Origin: Rhodoferax sp.
Lineage (GTDB): Bacteria; Pseudomonadota; Gammaproteobacteria; Burkholderiales; Burkholderiaceae_C
DNA length: 9,859 bases
Direction of reading: 5' to 3'
Assembly (NCBI GenBank): GCA_030683195.1
Contig: JAUXQA010000334.1
Location: 1-9,859, forward strand
The position numbers and the translations under genes are program-made. The notes below the pieces were generated by a model, which was not told the DNA's origin, made no database searches, and worked only from the letters and a program-made list of their open reading frames with translations. Each line of letters opens with the position of its first letter. The stretch's first letter is position 1. This document shows positions 1-5,697 of this stretch, one piece after another.

Positions 1-1002
1 AACCGATGGCAAACGGCGAATCAAGGCGTTCTGGGACACCATGCGACGCGCGCCCAGCGCCAGCAGCACGGTCACCACCACGGGCAAAGCCTCCGGAATG
101 CCCGCGACCGCCAGACTCACGGCGGTGAGGATCATCAACACCGGGTCTTCCCCTCGCACCACACCCACCAGGAAAATGACCACACAAATGGCAATGACCA
201 CCAGCGACAACAGCTTGCCAAAAGCCGCCAGTCGAAGCTGAAGCGGTGTGCTGCGGTCACTGTCCCGGTCCATCAAACCAGCGACCTTGCCCAGCTCGGT
301 CGACATGCCCGTGGCCACCACCAAACCGCGTCCCCGGCCGTGGGTGGCGGTCGTGCCCTTGAATGCCATGTTGAGCCGGTCACCCAGCGCTTGAACCAGG
401 CCAGTCAACACACCGGCATGCTTCTCCACCGTAACTGACTCACCCGTCAGGGAAGACTCGTCTACCCGGAGCTGGGCGATTTCTATCAAACGCAAATCCG
501 CAGGCACTTTGTTGCCGGCCTCCAGCAACACAATGTCGCCCGGGACCAGCTCACTCGCCGGCACCACCTGAGCCTGCCCGCCCCGCATCACGGTGGCCTG
601 TGCAGCGGCCAGTTGCTGCAGGGCAGCCATGGCCTGATTGGCACGCCATATTTGTACAAAACCAATGATGGCATTGAGCAGCACGATCACCAGGATGGCC
701 ACCGTGTCGACCACATCGCCCAGCACGCCCGAGATCACGGCGGCTGCGATCAGCACCACAATCATGAAGTCCTTGAATTGGTCAAAGAATTGACCCAGCA
801 AGCTACGACCGGGTCGCCCCCGAATCTCATTGGGGCCGTGCTTCTCGGCACGGCGACCGGCTTCCTCGGAAGGCAGGCCTCGCTGGGGATCAACGCCATG
901 ACGTCGCGCCAGCTCCAGGGCATCCTGCAGGTGCCAGTGGTCGGCGGCCAATGGCGTTGCGGCTTGGCTCACCGCAGGGCCACTGCCCGCTTCGTCAGTC
1001 AT
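1..1002 (-). CDS. P2-type cation-transporting ATPase, N-terminal part (truncated by window edge)
   Basis: An inner-membrane pump of the P-type ATPase superfamily that couples ATP hydrolysis to cation transport. Reading from the ATG at 1002 gives 334 open codons to the window edge. A cation-ATPase N-terminal segment (about residues 22-90) leads into predicted TM1 (79-97) and TM2 (101-118). An actuator domain follows with the dephosphorylation motif TGES at 186-189, then TM3 (263-281) and TM4 (290-314), which carries the ion-site motif PEALP at 303-307. The DKTGT phosphorylation site, nucleotide-binding domain and remaining helices lie beyond the edge. PEALP in TM4 and the N-terminal domain fit the P2 (Ca2+/Mn2+/Na+-like) group; the transported ion cannot be decided here. 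The start codon overlaps the usp stop (ATGA, 999-1002) and has no clear Shine-Dalgarno of its own, which suggests translational coupling to usp. Confidence 0.93.
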   Translation of the reverse strand, partial: MTDEAGSGPAVSQAATPLAADHWHLQDALELARRHGVDPQRGLPSEEAGRRAEKHGPNEIRGRPGRSLLGQFFDQFKDFMIVVLIAAAVISGVLGDVVDTVAILVIVLLNAIIGFVQIWRANQAMAALQQLAAAQATVMRGGQAQVVPASELVPGDIVLLEAGNKVPADLRLIEIAQLRVDESSLTGESVTVEKHAGVLTGLVQALGDRLNMAFKGTTATHGRGRGLVVATGMSTELGKVAGLMDRDSDRSTPLQLRLAAFGKLLSLVVIAICVVIFLVGVVRGEDPVLMILTAVSLAVAGIPEALPVVVTVLLALGARRMVSQNALIRRLPSV

Positions 1003-1448
1003 TCAGTTTCGTCAAGCTCGGGCGCGGCCTTGACGATCATCACTGGAACGCCGGCGGCGTGCAGCACTTCATTGGAGACCGAGCCCAAAAGAGCGCTACG
1101 CAAGGCGCTCATGCCGCTGGCGCCCATCACCACCACATCGCACTGATAGCTTTCCACAATATCAACCAGGGTGTGGGCCGGATCGCCCGTGGCCACCTCG
1201 CACTGGTAGTCCACCTGGGCCTGATCCAGCAAAGCTTGCGCGGGGGCCAGGGTGTGGGTGCCCGCTGCCGCACTGATATCGCCAATCACTTGGGGGTCAT
1301 GCGCCACCACCAACTCGTACAGTGTGGCAGGCTCCTGCACATTGGCCAGCACCACTTGGGTATTCAGGCCGTCTTGCGCCATGCGAATGGCAAACCTGAC
1401 GGCTTCCAGCGACACGGCAGATCCGTCTACAGGAACGAGTATTTTCAT
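999..1448 (-). CDS. Universal stress protein, UspA family
   Basis: A 149-residue single-domain cytoplasmic USP. It begins MKILVPVDGS, the usual first beta strand and nucleotide-contacting Asp. It ends with the ATP-binding signature G-x2-G-x9-G-S: GASG, nine residues, then GSVSNEVLHAAGVPVMIVK, the classic last USP strand. The intact signature predicts the ATP-binding class, although binding is not shown. Length matches the family. The start has a good Shine-Dalgarno, GGAG at 1458-1455, six bases before the ATG. The gene is first in a two-gene minus-strand operon with a P-type ATPase that starts on its stop codon, and an FNR-like promoter is proposed upstream. USPs support survival under energy or oxygen limitation in several proteobacteria; a link to ion transport here is inferred from the operon only. 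Confidence 0.95.
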   Translation of the reverse strand: MKILVPVDGSAVSLEAVRFAIRMAQDGLNTQVVLANVQEPATLYELVVAHDPQVIGDISAAAGTHTLAPAQALLDQAQVDYQCEVATGDPAHTLVDIVESYQCDVVVMGASGMSALRSALLGSVSNEVLHAAGVPVMIVKAAPELDETE

Positions 1449-1454
1449 TGGTTT

Positions 1455-1458
1455 CTCC
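1455..1458 (-). promoter_or_regulatory. Shine-Dalgarno of usp
   Basis: GGAG on the minus strand, six bases upstream of the usp ATG. It fixes the start at 1448 and is one of only two clear ribosome binding sites in the window. Confidence 0.7.
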
Positions 1459-1478
1459 AGCTTGAATGAGGGATGTGA

Positions 1479-1527
1479 TGCTTTCAGGGTAGTCCACTCA
1501 CGCTCAACCTATCTTGAGACAGGTCAA
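1479..1527 (-). promoter_or_regulatory. Candidate FNR/Anr class II promoter for usp-ATPase operon
   Basis: On the minus strand, TTGACCTGTCTCAA (1527 to 1514) matches the FNR/Anr consensus TTGAT-N4-ATCAA in both TTGA/TCAA arms, with the two inner positions changed. Its centre lies between 1521 and 1520. If that is set at -41.5, as in class II FNR promoters, the -12 to -7 window falls exactly on TACCCT (1491 to 1486), which keeps the conserved TA...T of a -10 box. Transcription would start near 1479, giving a leader of about 30 bases that contains the GGAG at 1458. The dyad and spacing are seen directly; control by an FNR-type regulator is inferred. Confidence 0.45.
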
Positions 1528-1528
1528 T

Positions 1529-1548
1529 AAAAATCAGCTGCGAGCAGC
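1529..1548 (-). terminator. Weak possible intrinsic terminator at the end of coaD
   Basis: On the minus strand the last coaD codons can form GCTG-CTCG-CAGC (1548 to 1537). The TGA stop and then five T residues (1533-1529) follow. The stem is only four base pairs, so termination here would be weak. It would separate coaD from usp, consistent with usp having its own promoter. Confidence 0.25.
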
Positions 1549-2034
1549 AGGTCGCACCTTGTCCATCAAGCGATCAAAGACGCCAGCGGACACGAACTTG
1601 TCAACTTCACCCCCCAGCATGGCGATCTCACGCACCAGCGTGCTGGAGATGAACTGGTACTTCTCATTGGGGGGCATGAAAACAGTTTCCACATCCGGCA
1701 TCAAGCTGCGGTTCATGCCGGCGAGCTGGAGTTCGTAGTCAAAGTCGGTGACGCCACGCACGCCTCTCACCATCACCTTGGCCCCCCGGGCGACCACAAA
1801 GTCGCATATCAGGCCGGAAAAACTCTCAATCTGAACCCCGGGATAAGCCTGGGTAGCCTCGCGTGCCATCTCGATGCGCTCCTCAAGGGAAAAAAGCGTC
1901 TTTTTGTGATGCCCGGCAGCCACAGCCACAATGATCTGGTCAAACAATTGTGCAGCGCGGCGGAGCATGTCTTCGTGGCCCAGGGTGATCGGGTCAAAAG
2001 TACCGGGATAGACAGCAATAACAGAGCGGGTCAT
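1534..2034 (-). CDS. coaD: Phosphopantetheine adenylyltransferase
   Basis: Transfers AMP from ATP to 4'-phosphopantetheine to make dephospho-CoA, the penultimate step of coenzyme A synthesis in the cytosol. The 166-residue protein is close to the family length (E. coli 159). It opens with the nucleotidyltransferase signature YPGTFDPITLGH, with T12 and the TxGH motif at 17-20 (catalytic H20). Lys at 44 and the pair R90/R93 in KVMVRGVRG match the substrate-binding basic residues. ISSTLVRE at 129-136 is the second nucleotide-binding motif. No key residue is missing. A strong Shine-Dalgarno (AAGAGGT, 2046-2040) sits five bases before the ATG. It lies 17 bases downstream of rsmD on the same strand, the common rsmD-coaD pairing, and is presumably cotranscribed with it. 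Confidence 0.98.
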   Translation of the reverse strand: MTRSVIAVYPGTFDPITLGHEDMLRRAAQLFDQIIVAVAAGHHKKTLFSLEERIEMAREATQAYPGVQIESFSGLICDFVVARGAKVMVRGVRGVTDFDYELQLAGMNRSLMPDVETVFMPPNEKYQFISSTLVREIAMLGGEVDKFVSAGVFDRLMDKVRPAARS

Positions 2035-2039
2035 GGAGC

Positions 2040-2046
2040 ACCTCTT
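2040..2046 (-). promoter_or_regulatory. Shine-Dalgarno of coaD
   Basis: AAGAGGT on the minus strand in the rsmD-coaD gap, five bases before the coaD ATG. It supports the start at 2034. Confidence 0.75.
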
Positions 2047-2051
2047 GTAAG

Positions 2052-2726
2052 TTAAACCAACGAGGCCGGTGCGGCGGCAGGTGCAACTCGGCGCTTGAGC
2101 AAGTGGGCGTGCACCGCACCCGCCTTCATGTGCCGGTGAACGGTGAGACCCGCACCCTCAAGCTGTTCATCGGTCCATGCCACCGGGGCCTCCAGGTAGA
2201 TAAAACCGTCAGGGGCAATGGCGCGAGCAGCCGCCTGCAGGGCGGGCTCAAACACCACGGAGTTAAAGGGGGGGTCAATGAACACGGCGTCCATGCTGCC
2301 CGCATCCAGATGCTTGAGCGCGGCCAGGCCATCGCCGCGCACAATCTGGGTCGCACTGGCCTGGAGTTGCGTCTGGATGCGCTTGAGTTGCGCCACCAGC
2401 GCCGTGTCATGCTCCACGAGCGTCACTTCGCGTGCGCCTCGCGAGGCGGCCTCAAAGCCGAGTGCGCCGGTGCCGGCGAAGGCATCCATGCAGCGCCAGC
2501 CAGTCAAATCCTGGCCCAGCCAATTGAACACAGTCTCCCGAACGCGGTCTGGCGTAGGTCGCAGGCCCGGCTTGTCGGCCACGGCCAACTTGGTGCGTTT
2601 CCATTCGCCGCCGATGATTCGGACCACATGCGCCATCGCGCCCACGGCCACAACGGGCTTGGCCTTTTTTCGTACGGGTGCCTTGGCCTTCGGTGTGGGC
2701 CCGGATTTAAGTTGTTGCTTTTTCAT
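2052..2726 (-). CDS. rsmD: 16S rRNA (guanine(966)-N(2))-methyltransferase RsmD
   Basis: Methylates N2 of G966 in 16S rRNA using S-adenosylmethionine, acting on the assembling 30S subunit. Family landmarks appear in order: RIIGGEWKRTKL (36-47), LRPTPDRVRETVFNWL (55-70), the SAM-binding loop DAFAGTGALGFEAASRGA (81-98), an acidic residue in VEHD (104-107), and the catalytic DPPF (151-154). The total is 224 residues. The first 30 are a Lys/Pro/Ala-rich tail without family motifs; a second ATG at codon 31 (2634-2636) would give 194 residues, closer to E. coli (198). Neither start has a convincing Shine-Dalgarno. I kept the longer start because the frame is open and basic leaders suit an rRNA-binding enzyme, but the start is uncertain. 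First gene of the rsmD-coaD operon, divergent from ftsY. Confidence 0.96.
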   Translation of the reverse strand: MKKQQLKSGPTPKAKAPVRKKAKPVVAVGAMAHVVRIIGGEWKRTKLAVADKPGLRPTPDRVRETVFNWLGQDLTGWRCMDAFAGTGALGFEAASRGAREVTLVEHDTALVAQLKRIQTQLQASATQIVRGDGLAALKHLDAGSMDAVFIDPPFNSVVFEPALQAAARAIAPDGFIYLEAPVAWTDEQLEGAGLTVHRHMKAGAVHAHLLKRRVAPAAAPASLV

Positions 2727-2795
2727 GGGTAGAGCTTAACGGACGTGGTTGCGGATGGGGTTTCATAGAATAGTGCAACTCCTGCAAAGCACTTC
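2727..2795. promoter_or_regulatory. Divergent rsmD / ftsY promoter region
   Basis: These 69 bases must contain, or lie close to, promoters for both directions. On the plus strand TAGAAT (2766-2771) is a good -10-like hexamer that would start ftsY transcription near 2778. The same AT-rich spot reads TATTCT on the minus strand and could serve rsmD. No convincing -35 is present at 16-18 bases for either, so the assignment is weak. Confidence 0.35.
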
Positions 2796-3875
2796 ATGTT
2801 CAGTTTTTTCAAAAAGAAGCCGCCACCTTCTCCTGCGGTCCACCCAACGGCATCCACCTCCCCCGGCGCGGCGCCCTCTCCTGCGCCTCCCACCGGACCC
2901 GAGACGGGCGGTTCACTGATCGGTCGTGCGTTGGTCACTCCGATCGACATTCCAACGCCCGGCGCTGTGCCGCCCGAGCGGGAAAAGTGGATTGAAAAGC
3001 TCAAGGCTGGCCTGGGCAAGACGGCGTCCAGCATTTCCAGGGTGTTTGTAGGCACCCAGATCGACGAAGCGCTGTATGAGGACTTGGAGAGCGCGCTGCT
3101 GATGGCTGACACCGGGGTGGCCGCCACCCAGTATGTGCTGGACGAATTGCGCCGCAAGGTGCGTGACAGCGGTGTCACCCACCCGGTCGCCCTGAAAAAC
3201 ATCCTGATTGCCACCCTGACCGAGATGCTCAAACCCCTTGAAAAGGGATTGGTGATCGGGCAGCACAAGCCTACCGTCATCATGGTCACGGGCGTGAACG
3301 GTGCCGGCAAGACCACTTCCATTGGCAAGCTCACCCAACATCTGGCCAATGAAGGCACGACCGTGCTGTTGGCTGCGGCCGACACCTTCCGGGCTGCGGC
3401 GCGTGAGCAGCTTGGCGTGTGGGCCGAGCGCACCACCGTAGAGATCATCAGCCAGGCCGGTGGCGACCCGGCGGCCGTGAGCTTTGATGCCGTCAGTGCG
3501 GGCAAGGCCCGGGGCAAAGACGTGGTGTTGGTGGACACCGCAGGTCGTCTGCCGACCCAGCTTCACCTGATGGAAGAGCTGAAGAAAATCAAACGCGTGG
3601 TGCAAAAAGCCGACGCCACCGCACCGCACGAAGTCCTGCTGGTCATTGACGGCAACACCGGACAAAACGCGCTGACCCAGGTCAAGGCCTTTGACGATGC
3701 GCTGCAACTCACCGGCCTGATCGTCACCAAACTGGACGGCACCGCCAAGGGCGGCGTGCTGGTGGCAATTGCCCGTGAGCGGCCGCTGCCGGTCTATTTC
3801 ATCGGGGTGGGAGAAAAGCTGGAAGACCTGCAAACCTTCAATGCCCGGGAGTTTGCACAAGCCCTGCTGGCCTGA
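2796..3875 (+). CDS. ftsY: Signal recognition particle receptor FtsY
   Basis: The membrane-associated SRP receptor GTPase, which docks SRP-ribosome complexes at the Sec translocon and pairs its NG domain with that of Ffh. The 359 residues carry a full NG domain. The N-domain helices span about 62-150. The P-loop is GVNGAGKTT (166-174), followed by the insertion-box motif DTFRAAAREQL (196-206), DTAGR (247-251), the guanine-specificity motif TKLDGTAKGG (311-320) and the closing FIGVGEKLEDLQTF (335-348). The N-terminus is unlike E. coli: instead of a long acidic A domain it has MFSFFKKK, a short hydrophobic-basic membrane-contacting start, then a Pro/Ala-rich linker to about residue 60. No strong Shine-Dalgarno precedes the ATG. 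It is divergent from rsmD, a common arrangement in betaproteobacteria. Confidence 0.98.
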   Translation: MFSFFKKKPPPSPAVHPTASTSPGAAPSPAPPTGPETGGSLIGRALVTPIDIPTPGAVPPEREKWIEKLKAGLGKTASSISRVFVGTQIDEALYEDLESALLMADTGVAATQYVLDELRRKVRDSGVTHPVALKNILIATLTEMLKPLEKGLVIGQHKPTVIMVTGVNGAGKTTSIGKLTQHLANEGTTVLLAAADTFRAAAREQLGVWAERTTVEIISQAGGDPAAVSFDAVSAGKARGKDVVLVDTAGRLPTQLHLMEELKKIKRVVQKADATAPHEVLLVIDGNTGQNALTQVKAFDDALQLTGLIVTKLDGTAKGGVLVAIARERPLPVYFIGVGEKLEDLQTFNAREFAQALLA

Positions 3876-3909
3876 TGCGCCCAGCCCGGGCCAACCGGTG
3901 AAAACACCC

Positions 3910-3938
3910 GTGACACAGTTAACCACGGCCTCTAAACT
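3910..3938 (+). promoter_or_regulatory. Candidate sigma-70 promoter giving a leaderless transcript of the GGDEF gene
   Basis: GTGACA (3910-3915, five of six to TTGACA) and TAAACT (3933-3938, four of six to TATAAT) are separated by exactly 17 bases. Taking the last -10 base as -7 places +1 at 3945, the A of the ATG. No Shine-Dalgarno precedes that ATG, which fits leaderless initiation. The elements are seen; the start site is inferred. Confidence 0.45.
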
Positions 3939-3944
3939 GCTTCG

Positions 3945-4967
3945 ATGTATCAACTGATCAACACACTGGCAGATTTGACCTCGCTGAGGGACAGGGACGC
4001 GTTGGACATCGCCTTGGTCACCGCCATCCAGGATGTGCTTCAGCCCGAAAGTGCTGCCATCTACCGGATGGTGGGCGACGCCGACAACGAACGCTGGCTG
4101 ACCAGCGCCCAGATCAACGGCGGTACCGTCATGCCGGTATCCGAGCCTGGGCTTGATGCCTTGCCTCGACTCAACACCGCCCCGCTGCGCCAACAGGCCT
4201 GCACCTCCCAACAGCCAACCCAGTCATCTGAAGCCCCCTGGACCACGGCATTTCCGCTTCTGGGTGCGTCCGGCTGCCGGGGCGTCCTTGAGATCCACAC
4301 AGCTCAAGCCCTGTCAGAAGAGTCATGTCGCGTGGCCAACGGCGTGCTGCGCCTGTATGTCAATTTTCAGAGCCTCCTGGACTATGGTGAGCGTGACGCA
4401 CTCACCGAGCTGCTCAACCGCAAGACTTTTGATGGCGCTTTTCTCAAAGCAACGGTCAAGCAAAAGCGGCGTGTCGATGCATTGGCAGAAAACCGCAACG
4501 CGGAGACCCCCGCAGGCAATTACTGGCTGGCCATGATCGATATTGACCACTTCAAGCGCGTCAATGACACCTTCGGGCACCTGATCGGTGATGAAGTCTT
4601 GTTGTTGTTGGCGCGACTGATGCGCGCCTGCTTTCGCCACCACGACCAACTTTACCGGTTTGGTGGCGAAGAATTCGTGGCTCTGATGCGCTGCGAAAGT
4701 GAAATCGACGCCCACGGTGTCCTTGAACGCCTGCGGGACAGCACCGAAAGACATCTTTTCTCCCAGGTGGGCCACATCACCATCAGCATCGGTTTCTCCG
4801 AAGTCATGACGGGTGACTCGCCCAGCGGTGCCATTGAACGCGCTGACAAGGCGCTTTACTACGCCAAGGGGAATGGCCGGAACCAGGTGCGCAGCTTTGC
4901 TGCCCTGGTGGCCGCTGGCGATCTCACCGGGCAGGCTGCCCCCACAGGCGAGGTGGAGCTGTTCTGA
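3945..4967 (+). CDS. Diguanylate cyclase with N-terminal GAF-like region and GGDEF domain
   Basis: Predicted to condense two GTP into the second messenger cyclic di-GMP. The 340 residues have no signal peptide or membrane segment, so the protein should be cytosolic. Residues 1-145 look like a degenerate GAF-type sensor (AALVTAIQDVL- and GVLEI-like strand/helix pattern); the ligand is unknown. The GGDEF domain begins at DALTELLNRKTF (151-162). It has metal-binding aspartates in MIDIDHFKRVND (D199, D201) and the active-site loop RFGGEEF with GGEEF at 240-244. RHHD at 231-234, five residues before it, is a canonical RxxD inhibitory site, so product feedback is likely. The stretch between NRK and the first metal-binding Asp (about 163-193) is longer than usual. 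It follows ftsY by 69 bases with its own promoter candidate and lies 39 bases before the esterase gene. Confidence 0.93.
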   Translation: MYQLINTLADLTSLRDRDALDIALVTAIQDVLQPESAAIYRMVGDADNERWLTSAQINGGTVMPVSEPGLDALPRLNTAPLRQQACTSQQPTQSSEAPWTTAFPLLGASGCRGVLEIHTAQALSEESCRVANGVLRLYVNFQSLLDYGERDALTELLNRKTFDGAFLKATVKQKRRVDALAENRNAETPAGNYWLAMIDIDHFKRVNDTFGHLIGDEVLLLLARLMRACFRHHDQLYRFGGEEFVALMRCESEIDAHGVLERLRDSTERHLFSQVGHITISIGFSEVMTGDSPSGAIERADKALYYAKGNGRNQVRSFAALVAAGDLTGQAAPTGEVELF

Positions 4968-4992
4968 CAACAAAAGTGCCGGCCGGACTGGG

Positions 4993-4998
4993 TACACT
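4993..4998 (+). promoter_or_regulatory. Possible -10 element before the esterase gene
   Basis: TACACT matches four of six -10 positions and would start transcription about two bases before the ATG at 5007. The nearest TTGACA-like hexamer (CTGACA, 4964-4969) is 23 bases away, too far for normal spacing, so this is weak. Readthrough from the GGDEF gene is equally possible. Confidence 0.18.
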
Positions 4999-5006
4999 TC
5001 CCCGCC

Positions 5007-5693
5007 ATGAATAAACTGCTCCCCCGTATTGAAATTGAAAGTGCCCCGCAACCCACTGCCGCCGTCATCTGGCTACACGGCTTGGGGGCGGACGGCAACG
5101 ACTTTGCCGGCCTGGTGCCTGAGCTGAACCTGAGCGCCTGCCCGCCCATCCGGTTTGTGTTTCCGCACGCGCCTTCCATGCCGGTCACCATCAATGGCGG
5201 CTACGTCATGCCCGCCTGGTATGACATCCGCGGCACTGATCTGGTCAGTCGCCAGGATGACGCCGGCATTCGCCAGTCGGCCAGCGCGATTGAGGCTTTG
5301 ATCGAACTGGAAGCCTCGCGCGGTATTCCTTATGAAAACATCGTGCTCGCGGGCTTCTCGCAAGGCTGTGCCATGGCGCTGCACACCGGGCTGCGTTTCA
5401 AGCACCGTCTGGCGGGCATCATGGCCTTGTCTGGCTACTTACCGTTGGCAGACACCTTTACCGCCGAGCGCCACCCCGCCAACGCCAATGCACCCATCTT
5501 CATGGCCCACGGCAGCATGGACCCGGTGGTGGTGCCAGCGCGCGGTGAGTCATCGCGCGACTTGCTCAGCAGCTTGGGCTACAAAGTGCAGTGGCACACC
5601 TACCCCATGCAACACAGCGTGCACCCGCGCGAAATTGCAGACATAGCCGTCTTTTTGGCCCACGTGTTGGGCCAGGGCACTCCGACTCGCTGA
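5007..5693 (+). CDS. Alpha/beta hydrolase, carboxylesterase / acyl-protein thioesterase-like family
   Basis: A 228-residue serine hydrolase of the phospholipase/carboxylesterase (Abhydrolase_2) family, which cleaves short-chain esters, lysophospholipids or acyl thioesters. The fold shows as AAVIWLHGLGADGNDF (18-33, oxyanion-region HGLGA). The nucleophile elbow is GFSQG with S118, the acid is D172 in HGSMDPVV, and the histidine is H203 in MQHSVHPREI, so the catalytic triad is complete. YVMPAWYDI (66-74) is the family's conserved lid-side segment. There is no signal peptide, so it should be cytosolic. The natural substrate cannot be read from the sequence. There is no clear Shine-Dalgarno. The next gene begins only four bases after its stop, so the two form an operon. 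Confidence 0.95.
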   Translation: MNKLLPRIEIESAPQPTAAVIWLHGLGADGNDFAGLVPELNLSACPPIRFVFPHAPSMPVTINGGYVMPAWYDIRGTDLVSRQDDAGIRQSASAIEALIELEASRGIPYENIVLAGFSQGCAMALHTGLRFKHRLAGIMALSGYLPLADTFTAERHPANANAPIFMAHGSMDPVVVPARGESSRDLLSSLGYKVQWHTYPMQHSVHPREIADIAVFLAHVLGQGTPTR

Positions 5694-5697
5694 CCCC

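Noticed and set aside
951..1469. A 172-codon plus-strand frame over usp
   Set aside because: His/Gly/Gln-rich antisense shadow of a well-supported universal stress protein gene.
2723..3538. A 271-codon minus-strand frame antisense to ftsY
   Set aside because: Ser/Thr/Ala/Val-rich shadow of the ftsY codons with no motif; it would also overlap rsmD and the divergent promoter.
3897..3908. GGTG-AAAA-CACC hairpin after ftsY
   Set aside because: Only four base pairs with no following T tract, so not supportable as a terminator.
2913..4211. A 432-codon open frame on the minus strand antisense to ftsY and the start of the GGDEF gene
   Set aside because: It lies opposite a certain ftsY, has low-complexity Gly/His/Gln-rich composition and no recognisable motif, as expected of a GC-rich shadow frame.
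4979..4986. CCGGCCGG palindrome before the esterase gene
   Set aside because: A short GC-rich palindrome expected by chance at this composition, with no link to a known site.
4964..4998. CTGACA and TACACT as a complete esterase promoter
   Set aside because: The spacer is 23 bases, outside the usual 16-18, so only the -10-like element was kept, at low confidence.
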